Source of the DNA: Dyadobacter luteus
GTDB taxonomy: Bacteria > Bacteroidota > Bacteroidia > Cytophagales > Spirosomataceae
Length of the DNA: 64,000 nt
Direction: 5' to 3'
Assembly: GCF_003383615.1 (NCBI RefSeq)
Contig: NZ_QNUL01000007.1
Span: 165,445 to 229,444, forward strand
Every line of letters starts with the position of its first letter. The first letter of the stretch is position 1. The notes under the pieces were generated by a model. It saw nothing but the letters and a program-made list of their open reading frames with translations, searched no databases and had not been told where the DNA came from. The position numbers and the translations under genes are program-made. Below, piece by piece: positions 46,394 to 54,523 of the stretch.

Positions 46394-47809
46394 TTAGTTT
46401 TGGCCCCATTCTGTGTGAAAAGTACCGGGGATATCAATACGCTGATAAGTATGTGCTCCGAAGAAGTCACGTTGTGCCTGGATCAGGTTTGTTGACATAC
46501 GCTCGCTTCTGAAAGCATCAAAGTAGGCAAGAGACGACATCAGTGCGCCCGCTGCAATACCTTCGCTTGCAGCAAGTGCCACTACAGCTCTTGTATTTTT
46601 CAATGTCGATTTAACAATCTTAGCTACCTCTCCGCTCAACAGAATGTTGGACAAATGCTTATTCTCTGCGTATGCTTTGGTAAATACCTCCAATAACGAA
46701 GAACGGATAATACAGCCACCTCTCCACACGCTTACTACTTTCGGAAGTGGAATATCCATAGCTAATTCTTTGGAAGCCTGGAACAACATCGCCAATCCCT
46801 GTGCGTAGCTTAATATAGTAGCAAAATAAAGCGCATCATGTACCATGGCAATCAGTTCTTCCTGCGAAGGAGCCTCTCCCTGAGTTTCGTCTGCATATAG
46901 CGAAGAAGCCTGCACGCGCTCATCTTTGTAACCTGACAATGTACGCATTGCCACGGCAGTATCAATCACAGGAACGGCTACCGGAAGCTCCATAGAATCC
47001 TGAGACGTCCATTTTCCTGTACCTTTTGAACCTGCTTTATCTGATATCACATCCACAAGATGTGCGTCTGTTTTATCGTCTTTCTGAGCGAAAATATCAG
47101 CTGTAATTTCAACCAGGAACGACTGTAATAAGCCTTCATTCCAGGATTTAAAAGTTTCATGCAACTGCTCGTTAGTCAGTCCGCCTTTTTTCAGGATTAC
47201 ATACGACTCGCTGATCAGCTGCATAATTGCATACTCAATTCCGTTGTGTACCATCTTCACGTAGTGACCTGCACCACCTTTACCCAGATAGTCCACACAA
47301 GGAACGCCGCCCACCTTTGCAGCGATAGATTCAAGGATAGGTTTCACATGCTCGTAAGCAGCTTCATTCCCTCCCGGCATCATACTCGGACCCGTTCTGG
47401 CTCCTTTTTCACCACCGGAAACACCCATTCCCATGAAATTGATACCTGTTTCTTTCAGATATTCTACTCTTCTAAGCGTATCTGTATAATGTGAGTTTCC
47501 TCCGTCAATCACCACATCGCCTTTATCCAGCAAGGGAATCAGAGAAGCTATCACATCATCTACGGGCTTACCTGCAGGTACAAGCATCATGAGTTTTCGC
47601 GGAGTTTTCAATCCCTGCACCATTTCTGCAAGATCAGGCACACCTTTTACAGTTGTACCTTCGGTAGCTGAATCCTCTAATGCTGTTGTCTTCGCATTAT
47701 CCTTATCAAAACCGATAACGGAAAAACCATGATCAGCGACATTGAGTAATAGATTTCTGCCCATTACCCCAAGTCCGATCATCCCAAAATCGAATAAGTT
47801 ATCTGCCAT
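46394..47809 (-). CDS. gnd: 6-phosphogluconate dehydrogenase, decarboxylating
   Basis: This 471-residue enzyme oxidises 6-phosphogluconate to ribulose-5-phosphate, producing NADPH and CO2. It has GLGVMGRNLLLNVADHGF (Rossmann motif), GGNSHYTDT, GMGVSGGEKGARTGPSMMPG and YVKMVHNGIEYAIMQL with the active-site Lys/His/Asn. Length matches the short bacterial form. It is the first gene of the gnd-zwf-pgl operon, which is unusual in order because gnd precedes zwf. A terminator-like hairpin lies 100 bases upstream. Confidence 0.97.
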   Translation of the reverse strand: MADNLFDFGMIGLGVMGRNLLLNVADHGFSVIGFDKDNAKTTALEDSATEGTTVKGVPDLAEMVQGLKTPRKLMMLVPAGKPVDDVIASLIPLLDKGDVVIDGGNSHYTDTLRRVEYLKETGINFMGMGVSGGEKGARTGPSMMPGGNEAAYEHVKPILESIAAKVGGVPCVDYLGKGGAGHYVKMVHNGIEYAIMQLISESYVILKKGGLTNEQLHETFKSWNEGLLQSFLVEITADIFAQKDDKTDAHLVDVISDKAGSKGTGKWTSQDSMELPVAVPVIDTAVAMRTLSGYKDERVQASSLYADETQGEAPSQEELIAMVHDALYFATILSYAQGLAMLFQASKELAMDIPLPKVVSVWRGGCIIRSSLLEVFTKAYAENKHLSNILLSGEVAKIVKSTLKNTRAVVALAASEGIAAGALMSSLAYFDAFRSERMSTNLIQAQRDFFGAHTYQRIDIPGTFHTEWGQN

Positions 47810-47910
47810 AAATTATTTCAGTAAAGTAAAATTAGGTGCAATACCAGGTTCTAAAAAAAGCAATTCCTGCCATTCTCATACTGACAATTTCGAATTACAA
47901 CCTATGAACA

Positions 47911-47942
47911 TAAAAAAGCCGCATCTGTGTTCAGAAGCGGCA
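47911..47942 (-). terminator. Terminator-like hairpin upstream of gnd
   Basis: On the minus strand GCCGCTTCTG pairs with CAGATGCGGC (nine of ten pairs, loop of four) and is followed by TTTTTT. It faces gnd and lies about 100 bases before its ATG, so it either ends a transcript coming from the right or attenuates the gnd operon. Confidence 0.75.
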
Positions 47943-48091
47943 CATTAAATAAGACAAGGTAAAATTCTCACTGTTTTATTCGTCTGACAATCAATAAAAT
48001 TTATACTTCAGCCAACCTATTTCGAATACATTTTCATGACATTCGTCATTTCCGGCTATCTGCGGGCAAAGAAACAACACAGCTGGTTAAT

Positions 48092-48316
48092 TTACAAGAT
48101 ATTATTTGCATCATTCGGTGTAAAACCGGCGATACTATCGTTATAATTAACTATAAAAAACATATCCTTATGTAGTATTTCTATAGAATTTATATTACAT
48201 TTCACATTCATCCAGCTTATCCTGCCGAATTCAGAGCTCTCACTAGCAAAAACATAATACGCTGATTGATTGTAAGATCCGATAAATTTTAGAAAATTTA
48301 CTGACCACCAACCCAA
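48092..48316 (-). CDS. Possible small hypothetical protein
   Basis: A 74-codon minus-strand frame starts at the ATG at 48316 (MGWWSVNFLKFIGSYNQSAY) and ends at 48092, followed 150 bases later by a terminator-like hairpin. Codon use is ordinary for the region but no family is recognised. Its 5' end lies 17 bases from the divergent VOC gene, leaving little room for a promoter, so it may be chance. The remaining 47943-48091 is AT-rich without other features. Confidence 0.3.
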   Translation of the reverse strand: MGWWSVNFLKFIGSYNQSAYYVFASESSEFGRISWMNVKCNINSIEILHKDMFFIVNYNDSIAGFTPNDANNIL

Positions 48317-48333
48317 ACAATCCCTGAATACTT

Positions 48334-48717
48334 ATGGCAGCACAAAATCCAATAGGCTGGTTCGAAATCTATGTAACGGACATGGACAGAGCCCAAAAAT
48401 TTTATGAAACTGTATTAGGTGTATCGCTCATTGAATTACCCAATCCTGAAGGAACAACCGGAAAAATGATGGCTTTTCCAGGAGATGAAAACGCTCCGGG
48501 CGCGTCGGGATGCCTGGTAAAAGATGAGATGGGCGCACCAAGCGCAAAGGGTACACTGATTTATTTCGTTTGTGAAGACTGTGCTGTTGAGCTTGCACGC
48601 GTAGAAGCAGCCGGTGGCAAAGTAATCACACCCAAAATGGATATCGGCGATTTTGGATTTTGTGGTATTGTTTCCGATACAGAAGGCAACTCCATCGGAC
48701 TACATTCCATGCAATAA
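48334..48717 (+). CDS. VOC-family (glyoxalase-like) protein
   Basis: This 127-residue protein has one vicinal-oxygen-chelate fold: NPIGWFEIYVTDMDRAQKFY at the start and SDTEGNSIGLHSM at the end, with two beta-alpha-beta-beta units. The family includes glyoxalases and antibiotic-binding proteins. The metal ligands are not all evident, so the activity is open. A 15-bp hairpin follows. Confidence 0.9.
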   Translation: MAAQNPIGWFEIYVTDMDRAQKFYETVLGVSLIELPNPEGTTGKMMAFPGDENAPGASGCLVKDEMGAPSAKGTLIYFVCEDCAVELARVEAAGGKVITPKMDIGDFGFCGIVSDTEGNSIGLHSMQ

Positions 48718-48725
48718 ACTTTTAA

Positions 48726-48774
48726 TTTCATTTGGTCAGAACGGGAAGACAATTCCTGCTCTGACCAAATGAAA
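48726..48774. terminator. Bidirectional terminator between VOC and ABC-F genes
   Basis: TTTCATTTGGTCAGA (48726-48740) and TCTGACCAAATGAAA (48760-48774) are perfect 15-base inverted arms with a 19-base loop, between two convergent genes. Confidence 0.8.
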
Positions 48775-48775
48775 A

Positions 48776-50365
48776 CTAACTGAATTCAATGCTCCTCTCT
48801 ACACCAATCTCCCTCAGAAACCAGTCATCGTGGGATACCACCAGCAGTGTTCCCCTGTATTCATTGATCGCGTTTGTCAGAATCTCCACATTCTGAATAT
48901 CCAGATTATTGGTCGGTTCATCCAGAATAATTATTTCGGGAGATTGTTGCTGAATCGTGAGACAACATAACATCAATCTCATTTTTTCGCCGCCACTCAA
49001 TGCATCACACGGTTTATCCCAATATTCTTTTGGAAACAGGAAACGATTCAGCCTGATCTTCACTTCGTGCTCTTGCAAGCCCATCTGGTTGAAAGTTTGT
49101 GCAATTTCAAAAATAGAAATGGAACCACGTATCAAAGAATAATCCTGATCAATATACAAGGCATGACCAAAGTTGGTAATCATATTTCCCCTAACCGGCT
49201 CACTCTGCCCTAAAATCAGCTGTATCAACGTTGATTTCCCTGAACCATTCGCACCACGCAGTACAATCCTTTCACCGCTGACAATCTGAAATGAGAGCGG
49301 TTGGCCCCAAAGCATTTTGCCTGCATAGCCAAAATTGACTTCTTCAGCCGTGATCAGAATTTTGCCCTGATGCAACCTGGAATGGTCGAAATCAATCTTC
49401 ATTTTATCATGTGCGGTAACAGCACTCCGTAAGTCGCTCAATTCCCTGGCGATGCCACCAACCTTTTCAGCATGCAGGTCCTTCTGCTTTGCAGTACTGT
49501 TTTCCGCACTGTTTTTAAAGGTATTCATCATGATTTTCGGCAATCCGGCTTTTTCCTGTTTTTTTCGTCCCCGTGCATCCAGTTTTTGCTGCCGCTCTGC
49601 CGTCTCTCTTTCCGCTTCCTTTGCTTTCCGCAGTGCTTTTTCCTTACTCTTTAAATCCTCCTGTAAAGCGTTAGCTTCTATCTCTTTTTGTTCCAGATAG
49701 AATTCATAATTACCGCCATACAAAGTAATACCCTGCTTTTTCAGGACTGCAATCATATCAAAATGATTGAGTAGTTCACGATCATGGCTCACAAGCAGAA
49801 TAGCACCTTGCCAGGAATCCAAGAAGTCGAAAAGAAGTTGCTTTCCGGCTCTGTCGAGGTGGTTGCCCGGCTCGTCCAGCAATACCAGATCAGGTTGGTG
49901 AATAGAGATTCCTGCCAGAAAAACCTTAGTCTTCTGGCCACCACTGAGCTCAGCCATGGGTTGATCCAAACTCAGCTCATCCAATTGCCAGCTTTCCAAT
50001 GCCTGCGCACATTTCTCCTCGATCATCCAGTCATCATCCAACGCGTTCATATTTTCTTCGCTCGCATCTCCCGCGAGAATTGCATGCAATGCATTCAGTT
50101 TTGTATTCACTTTTAACGCGTCACCAACGGTGAGTGAATCGTATTGACCGAAATGCTGAGGAACATAATACGGGGCAGAATCCATATGAACGGAACCGCC
50201 GGATGGAGTGAGTTGACCTGCAATAATTTTCAGTAAGGTTGATTTCCCCGTTCCGTTGTTGCCGATCAATGCAACCTTATTGTGATCCGATATACTCAGA
50301 TCGATGTTTTCAAACAATAAATCTTTATTGGAATGTATATATGTAAGATGCTGAAGAATTAACAT
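48776..50365 (-). CDS. ABC-F family ATPase
   Basis: This 529-residue soluble protein has two ABC cassettes without membrane segments: GNNGTGKSTLLKI (Walker A1), ELSGGQKTKVFLAG (signature 1), LDEPGNHLD (Walker B1, where the usual Thr is Gly), and GANGSGKSTLIQL, ALSGGEKMRLMLCC, LDEPTNNLD in the second half. A Lys/Glu-rich linker (about 230-310) joins them. ABC-F proteins act on ribosomes; some give antibiotic resistance. This one resembles the short Bacteroidota/Msr-like group, but resistance cannot be inferred. Confidence 0.9.
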   Translation of the reverse strand: MLILQHLTYIHSNKDLLFENIDLSISDHNKVALIGNNGTGKSTLLKIIAGQLTPSGGSVHMDSAPYYVPQHFGQYDSLTVGDALKVNTKLNALHAILAGDASEENMNALDDDWMIEEKCAQALESWQLDELSLDQPMAELSGGQKTKVFLAGISIHQPDLVLLDEPGNHLDRAGKQLLFDFLDSWQGAILLVSHDRELLNHFDMIAVLKKQGITLYGGNYEFYLEQKEIEANALQEDLKSKEKALRKAKEAERETAERQQKLDARGRKKQEKAGLPKIMMNTFKNSAENSTAKQKDLHAEKVGGIARELSDLRSAVTAHDKMKIDFDHSRLHQGKILITAEEVNFGYAGKMLWGQPLSFQIVSGERIVLRGANGSGKSTLIQLILGQSEPVRGNMITNFGHALYIDQDYSLIRGSISIFEIAQTFNQMGLQEHEVKIRLNRFLFPKEYWDKPCDALSGGEKMRLMLCCLTIQQQSPEIIILDEPTNNLDIQNVEILTNAINEYRGTLLVVSHDDWFLREIGVERSIEFS

Positions 50366-50747
50366 AATTCCTTTCGTTTTTAGACGTGAATAATGGCAGC
50401 CGAACCGTCGCCGGCTTCATGCTGCTTGTCTTTAACCAGAAAGAAATTTGATCTTACACTATGGGCACTATTGATTTTGCGGTTACAAAGTTACTAAAAT
50501 TTCCTTAATTTGAGCTGGCAGTTAGCAATGAGCTGTTAGCTTCTGGCCAATCATTCGAACCATTAACAGACTATTACGTGATTTAACTTCCTAAACTTAC
50601 TTCTCAATGGCATTTTCAAAGATCAGCACCGACAGAAAGTAGGTACATACGCAGTAGATTCTGCTCTGCTCAGAATTTATCATAAAAATCTCGCACCTGT
50701 TTTTCATATAATTGGCTGTATAACTGACTTGTAAAAGTTCCGACATC
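50366..50747. other. Intergenic region between ABC-F and the PhnB-like gene
   Basis: This 382-base region should hold the ABC-F promoter (box at 50486-50493), its 115-base leader and the divergent promoter of the PhnB-like gene. The leader has a small ORF overlapping the ABC-F start (see findings). Repeated AGCTG/GTTAGC words occur at 50511-50545. Nothing else is seen. Confidence 0.5.
50486..50493 (-). promoter_or_regulatory. Bacteroidota -7 promoter box for the ABC-F gene
   Basis: Minus-strand TAACTTTG matches TAnnTTTG. It would give a leader of about 115 bases before the ATG at 50365. No clear -33 TTG was found at standard spacing. Confidence 0.4.
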
Positions 50748-51584
50748 ATGGTAACTCATCTATATCCCTGCATCTGGTTCGACAACAACGCAAAGGAAGC
50801 TGTCGCTTTTTATCAGTCTGTTTTCAGAAATACCGAATTGCTTCATGAAACGCCGGTTGTGAGCACTTTGGCTATTGAGGGTACCAAGTTCATGTTTATG
50901 AATGGCGGAAATCATTACCAACCCGGACCAGCCGTTTCCTATTTCGTGTACTGTGGCAGCGATGAAGAAATTGAAAGATTGTACAAAGCTTTGTCTGAAG
51001 ACGGCACGATCATGATGCCTTTGGGCAAATACGAATGGACGTCTAAATATGCGTTCATCAGCGATCGCTTTGGTGTAGCCTGGCAGCTGGATATTGACCC
51101 GATCAATTCCTACCAGAAGATCGTACCTACTTTGCTATTTGCCAATGAAAAAATGTTGCAGATCAAAAACGCAATCAATTTCTATTCATCCGTCTTTCCT
51201 AAGCCAAGGCTGTTATTGGAAGCTCCCTATCCGCAGGACAGCAATTTACCTGAACATACCGTTCTGTTTGCCCAGTTCAAACTCAACGATTTTATATTTA
51301 ACGCGACGAGCAATGACAGAGGTGATGCCTTCGACTTCACACGCGGCAACTTTTTCATGATCGAATGCGAAACCCAGAAGGAAATTGACCACTACTGGGA
51401 TAAACTTGGCGAAAATGGTCACTATGACAGCTGTGGCTGGCTGGCAGATCAGTACGGCGTTTCCTGGCGGATTATTCCTGCGATTCTTCCTCAGCTTATG
51501 CTTGATCCCGACAAAATGCAACAGGTTACAAATGTGATTCTAAGCTCTCAAAAAATTCAAATCGAAAGGCTGACGGGCATTTGA
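50748..51584 (+). CDS. PhnB-like two-domain VOC protein
   Basis: This 278-residue protein has two 3-demethylubiquinone-methyltransferase-like/PhnB domains: LYPCIWFDNNAKEAVAFYQS (1-125) with YEWTSKYAFISDRFGVAWQL, and KIVPTLLFANEKMLQIKNAI (130-270) with CGWLADQYGVSWRIIP. Such proteins occur widely without known activity. The second domain lacks some of the usual polar residues. It appears monocistronic. Confidence 0.88.
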   Translation: MVTHLYPCIWFDNNAKEAVAFYQSVFRNTELLHETPVVSTLAIEGTKFMFMNGGNHYQPGPAVSYFVYCGSDEEIERLYKALSEDGTIMMPLGKYEWTSKYAFISDRFGVAWQLDIDPINSYQKIVPTLLFANEKMLQIKNAINFYSSVFPKPRLLLEAPYPQDSNLPEHTVLFAQFKLNDFIFNATSNDRGDAFDFTRGNFFMIECETQKEIDHYWDKLGENGHYDSCGWLADQYGVSWRIIPAILPQLMLDPDKMQQVTNVILSSQKIQIERLTGI

Positions 51585-51930
51585 AACCGGAGATTTTTAT
51601 AACCGGTTTTCATCTCATTTTTTCTTTGAAAGTCAGGAAACAACCTCATTCTGTTATGTAATAAATGCAGCCTATATGAGTCTTTATTGTTAAAATCGGT
51701 TACTTGCCATACCACTTGTTGTTCATTAAATGTACATTGTTCGTTATCAGCCTTATAACTATCCTCATCCCATTTGACAGCTGGCACAAATTGACAAGTT
51801 TCATGACCTAAAAATCACATTTCTTGCCATAAAAATCGCTAATTCTTGCCAAAAATTAGTTCCTTATTGCAATAATCAACGATTTTACACTAATTTTCAA
51901 AGCTACCTTCTTCTCGTAAAAGTTATATTC

Positions 51931-51938
51931 TATCTTTG
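51931..51938 (+). promoter_or_regulatory. Bacteroidota -7 promoter box of the TonB receptor operon
   Basis: TATCTTTG matches TAnnTTTG exactly and is followed by GCGACC. It lies 120 bases before the ATG at 52059. The expected transcription start is near 51944. Confidence 0.55.
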
Positions 51939-51950
51939 CGACCGTTAACT

Positions 51951-51969
51951 ATTTAGTCTAGGTCTAAAT
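51951..51969 (+). promoter_or_regulatory. Putative DtxR/MntR-type operator
   Basis: ATTTAGTCTAGGTCTAAAT is an inverted repeat with six-base arms (ATTTAG/CTAAAT) around a seven-base spacer. It starts 12 bases after the -7 box, near the expected transcription start, a natural repressor site. The TTTAG-N7-CTAAA pattern resembles binding sites of DtxR/IdeR/MntR metalloregulators. The regulator is not in the window. Confidence 0.5.
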
Positions 51970-52058
51970 TAAAATTGAAGTAATTCAATAGTCGACCAGC
52001 TGAGGCCATTAACACTACCATCTAACTAAATATTTAAGCTCCTCGTCTGTTTCAGTAT

Positions 52059-54509
52059 ATGAGACTACTCTTTACTTTATTGCTGATACTGTCATCAGTT
52101 TCGGTAACGCTTGCGCAAAATGCCACCGTTCGTGGTCGCATCACTTCCGACGGAAAAACACCTGTAAGCTTCGCCACCATTCATGTTGCTAAGGGATCTC
52201 AGGCTGCGACTACGGATGAAGCCGGTCGTTATGAAATCAAGAATGTTCCTTTTGGTCATCATACGTTAATCGTTTCTTCGCTGGAAATCCACCGCCATGA
52301 GTCACGCATTCATGTCCAGAAGTCGGATCAAACGCACCATGTCACCGTAAAACTGAAAGATGCCAACGATCTTCAGGAAGTACAGGTAACCGGAAAGACA
52401 GAGAAAAAAGAACTGGAAACACAGGGTTTTGCTGTAAGCATCATCGAAACTAAAGAGGCTTCACTAAGGAACCTGACGACCAACGAGCTCTTAGACAGAT
52501 CAGTAGGTGTGCGTGTTCGCCAGAATGGCGGTGTGGGTTCACGGGTTGAATATAACCTGAACGGCATGTCGGGTAGTGCAGTAGGTTTGTTTCTGGATGG
52601 TATAGAAATCTCGACCTACGGATCTTCCTTCAACCTGAATAACATTCCGCCAGCTATGATTGAGCGAATTGAGGTATACAAAGGTGTACTTCCCTCCCAC
52701 CTTACCGGTGACTATGTAGGAGGTGCGATCAACGTAGTATTGAAAAAAGACGCTTCTCAAAATAATATCACTGCTGCTGCATCCTACGGATCTTTCAATA
52801 CTTTCCAATCTGATATATCAGGTATTTACAGAAATAAAAACACAGGTTTGACTGCGAGGGCTTCCGGTTTTTACACTAAAACTGACAATAGCTACGAGAC
52901 ATGGGGCAAGTTCTCCAAATTTGTACATCCTGACCGGACATTGGAGCGCTACTACAGAGCAAAAAGATTCAATAATGATTACAGAACAGTGGGGGGCCGG
53001 TTTGAAGTAGGTTACACCAATGTAAAATGGGCGGATCAGTTCTTCCTGGGTTATAATATTTCAGATACTTACCAGGAAATACCTCACGGTACAACTATGG
53101 CGAGACCCTACGTGGGCCGTGTTGCCGAATACAAGGCGCATGTTGTCAGTCTGAATTACAATAAGAATAACCTCTTGGTGAAAGGGCTCGCGCTCAATGT
53201 AAATGCCGTAAGAAGCTACCGCAGCACATTTGTTACAGATACCGTAGGGCAGGTATATAACTGGGATGGCAAACCCCGAATGCTTATCCGAAACGGCGTA
53301 GCCATTCCCGTGCCACCTACGCCCGGCATGGGACAACAGGGACCTAAAAGTATTACCGAGGTAAACAGACAAATCACCAACATGCGGTCTAACCTTGCCT
53401 ATACCATTTTTCCTGGCCACCGAATTTCGGTTAACCATAAACTCGAAACTACCTCCCGGGACGACAGGAATTTGCTGGTACCTGTTGACCGGAATATGGT
53501 CACGATCAGCGATATCACAAACAATATTTTCGCGGCCAACTATGAGGCGCAGCTGTTTAACGACAAGCTAAAAACCAATATTTTGGGGAAGCTGACCAAT
53601 AACAGAACTGTTCAAACGCGGCCTGAGCTGGTTACTGCTGAAGGTATTACTACGGTGAACAGGGTACGCAACACCATGGTAAACCGAAACAAGGGTTACG
53701 GCGCAACGGCATCATACAATGTTATTCCAAAATTCTATATCATAGGGTCAACCGAAAACTCTTATGTAGCCGCAACGGAAAGCCAACTATTCGGAGATCC
53801 TGAAAACAACATTCTGGAAGCCCCGGATTTGATCCCTGAGAAAAACGTTAACTACAATATCGGTTTCCGTTATGCCTCAAATGGGACAGGCAAACATAAG
53901 TTTACAGTATATGCCAATACTTTCTGGAGAAATGGTTTTAACAAAATCACTTTGCGTGCGGTCGAAGATCAGTTGATTCCGGGCAGGGAGAGTGATGCGG
54001 ATATAGAAGTGACAAAATATGTCAATCTGAATAAAACGCAATCACGCGGATATGAAGCAGAGATTACCTATATATACAACAACAGACTGAACGCCCTTTT
54101 CAACTTCTCTAAATTCAATTCTCTTTTCAAACAAGAGACCGATGAAGCAGGCAGACCTCACGATCTCTACAACCTGCAATTGCCCAACGAGCCTTTCTTT
54201 ACAATGAACGGCAGTGTGCAATACCGCATGAATGATAAGTTTCAGAAAAACTCAATTCTAAATATCTACTACAACACCGGCTACGTGGCCCCATTCCGTA
54301 CGGTATGGATGGAATCCCCGTGGTTCACTACGCCTACTCAGTTTTATCACGACGTGGGTGCCAGTTACCGGTTCCCAAATGGAAAACTGGTGGCGAGTGT
54401 GGATGTAAAAAATATCCTGAACGCGGAAATGTATGACAACTTCGGTGTACAGAAGCCGGGCCGCGCAATCTCTTTTAAACTCAATTATACTTTAAGTAAA
54501 TTTTTATAA
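52059..54509 (+). CDS. TonB-dependent receptor, siderophore-type (XusA-like)
   Basis: This 816-residue outer-membrane receptor has a signal peptide (1-20), a carboxypeptidase-like regulatory domain (about 22-105, RGRITSDGKTPVSFATIHV), a plug (about 120-225, SLRNLTTNELLDRSVGVRV, YVGGAINVVLKK) and a beta-barrel ending with a terminal aromatic-type strand (SFKLNYTLSKFL). It has no SusD partner; instead a DUF4374 lipoprotein gene follows 14 bases later. That pairing matches XusA/XusB xenosiderophore uptake, so an iron or siderophore substrate is inferred. Confidence 0.88.
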   Translation: MRLLFTLLLILSSVSVTLAQNATVRGRITSDGKTPVSFATIHVAKGSQAATTDEAGRYEIKNVPFGHHTLIVSSLEIHRHESRIHVQKSDQTHHVTVKLKDANDLQEVQVTGKTEKKELETQGFAVSIIETKEASLRNLTTNELLDRSVGVRVRQNGGVGSRVEYNLNGMSGSAVGLFLDGIEISTYGSSFNLNNIPPAMIERIEVYKGVLPSHLTGDYVGGAINVVLKKDASQNNITAAASYGSFNTFQSDISGIYRNKNTGLTARASGFYTKTDNSYETWGKFSKFVHPDRTLERYYRAKRFNNDYRTVGGRFEVGYTNVKWADQFFLGYNISDTYQEIPHGTTMARPYVGRVAEYKAHVVSLNYNKNNLLVKGLALNVNAVRSYRSTFVTDTVGQVYNWDGKPRMLIRNGVAIPVPPTPGMGQQGPKSITEVNRQITNMRSNLAYTIFPGHRISVNHKLETTSRDDRNLLVPVDRNMVTISDITNNIFAANYEAQLFNDKLKTNILGKLTNNRTVQTRPELVTAEGITTVNRVRNTMVNRNKGYGATASYNVIPKFYIIGSTENSYVAATESQLFGDPENNILEAPDLIPEKNVNYNIGFRYASNGTGKHKFTVYANTFWRNGFNKITLRAVEDQLIPGRESDADIEVTKYVNLNKTQSRGYEAEITYIYNNRLNALFNFSKFNSLFKQETDEAGRPHDLYNLQLPNEPFFTMNGSVQYRMNDKFQKNSILNIYYNTGYVAPFRTVWMESPWFTTPTQFYHDVGASYRFPNGKLVASVDVKNILNAEMYDNFGVQKPGRAISFKLNYTLSKFL

Positions 54510-54523
54510 ACCTACGTCTAACT

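Larger units (their letters stand above)
51585..52058. other. Regulatory region of the TonB receptor operon
   Basis: This 474-base region holds no convincing gene. It contains the -7 box at 51931-51938 and a palindrome at 51951-51969 close behind it, then about 90 bases of leader. The stretch 51590-51900 is AT-rich with no recognised structure. Confidence 0.6.
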
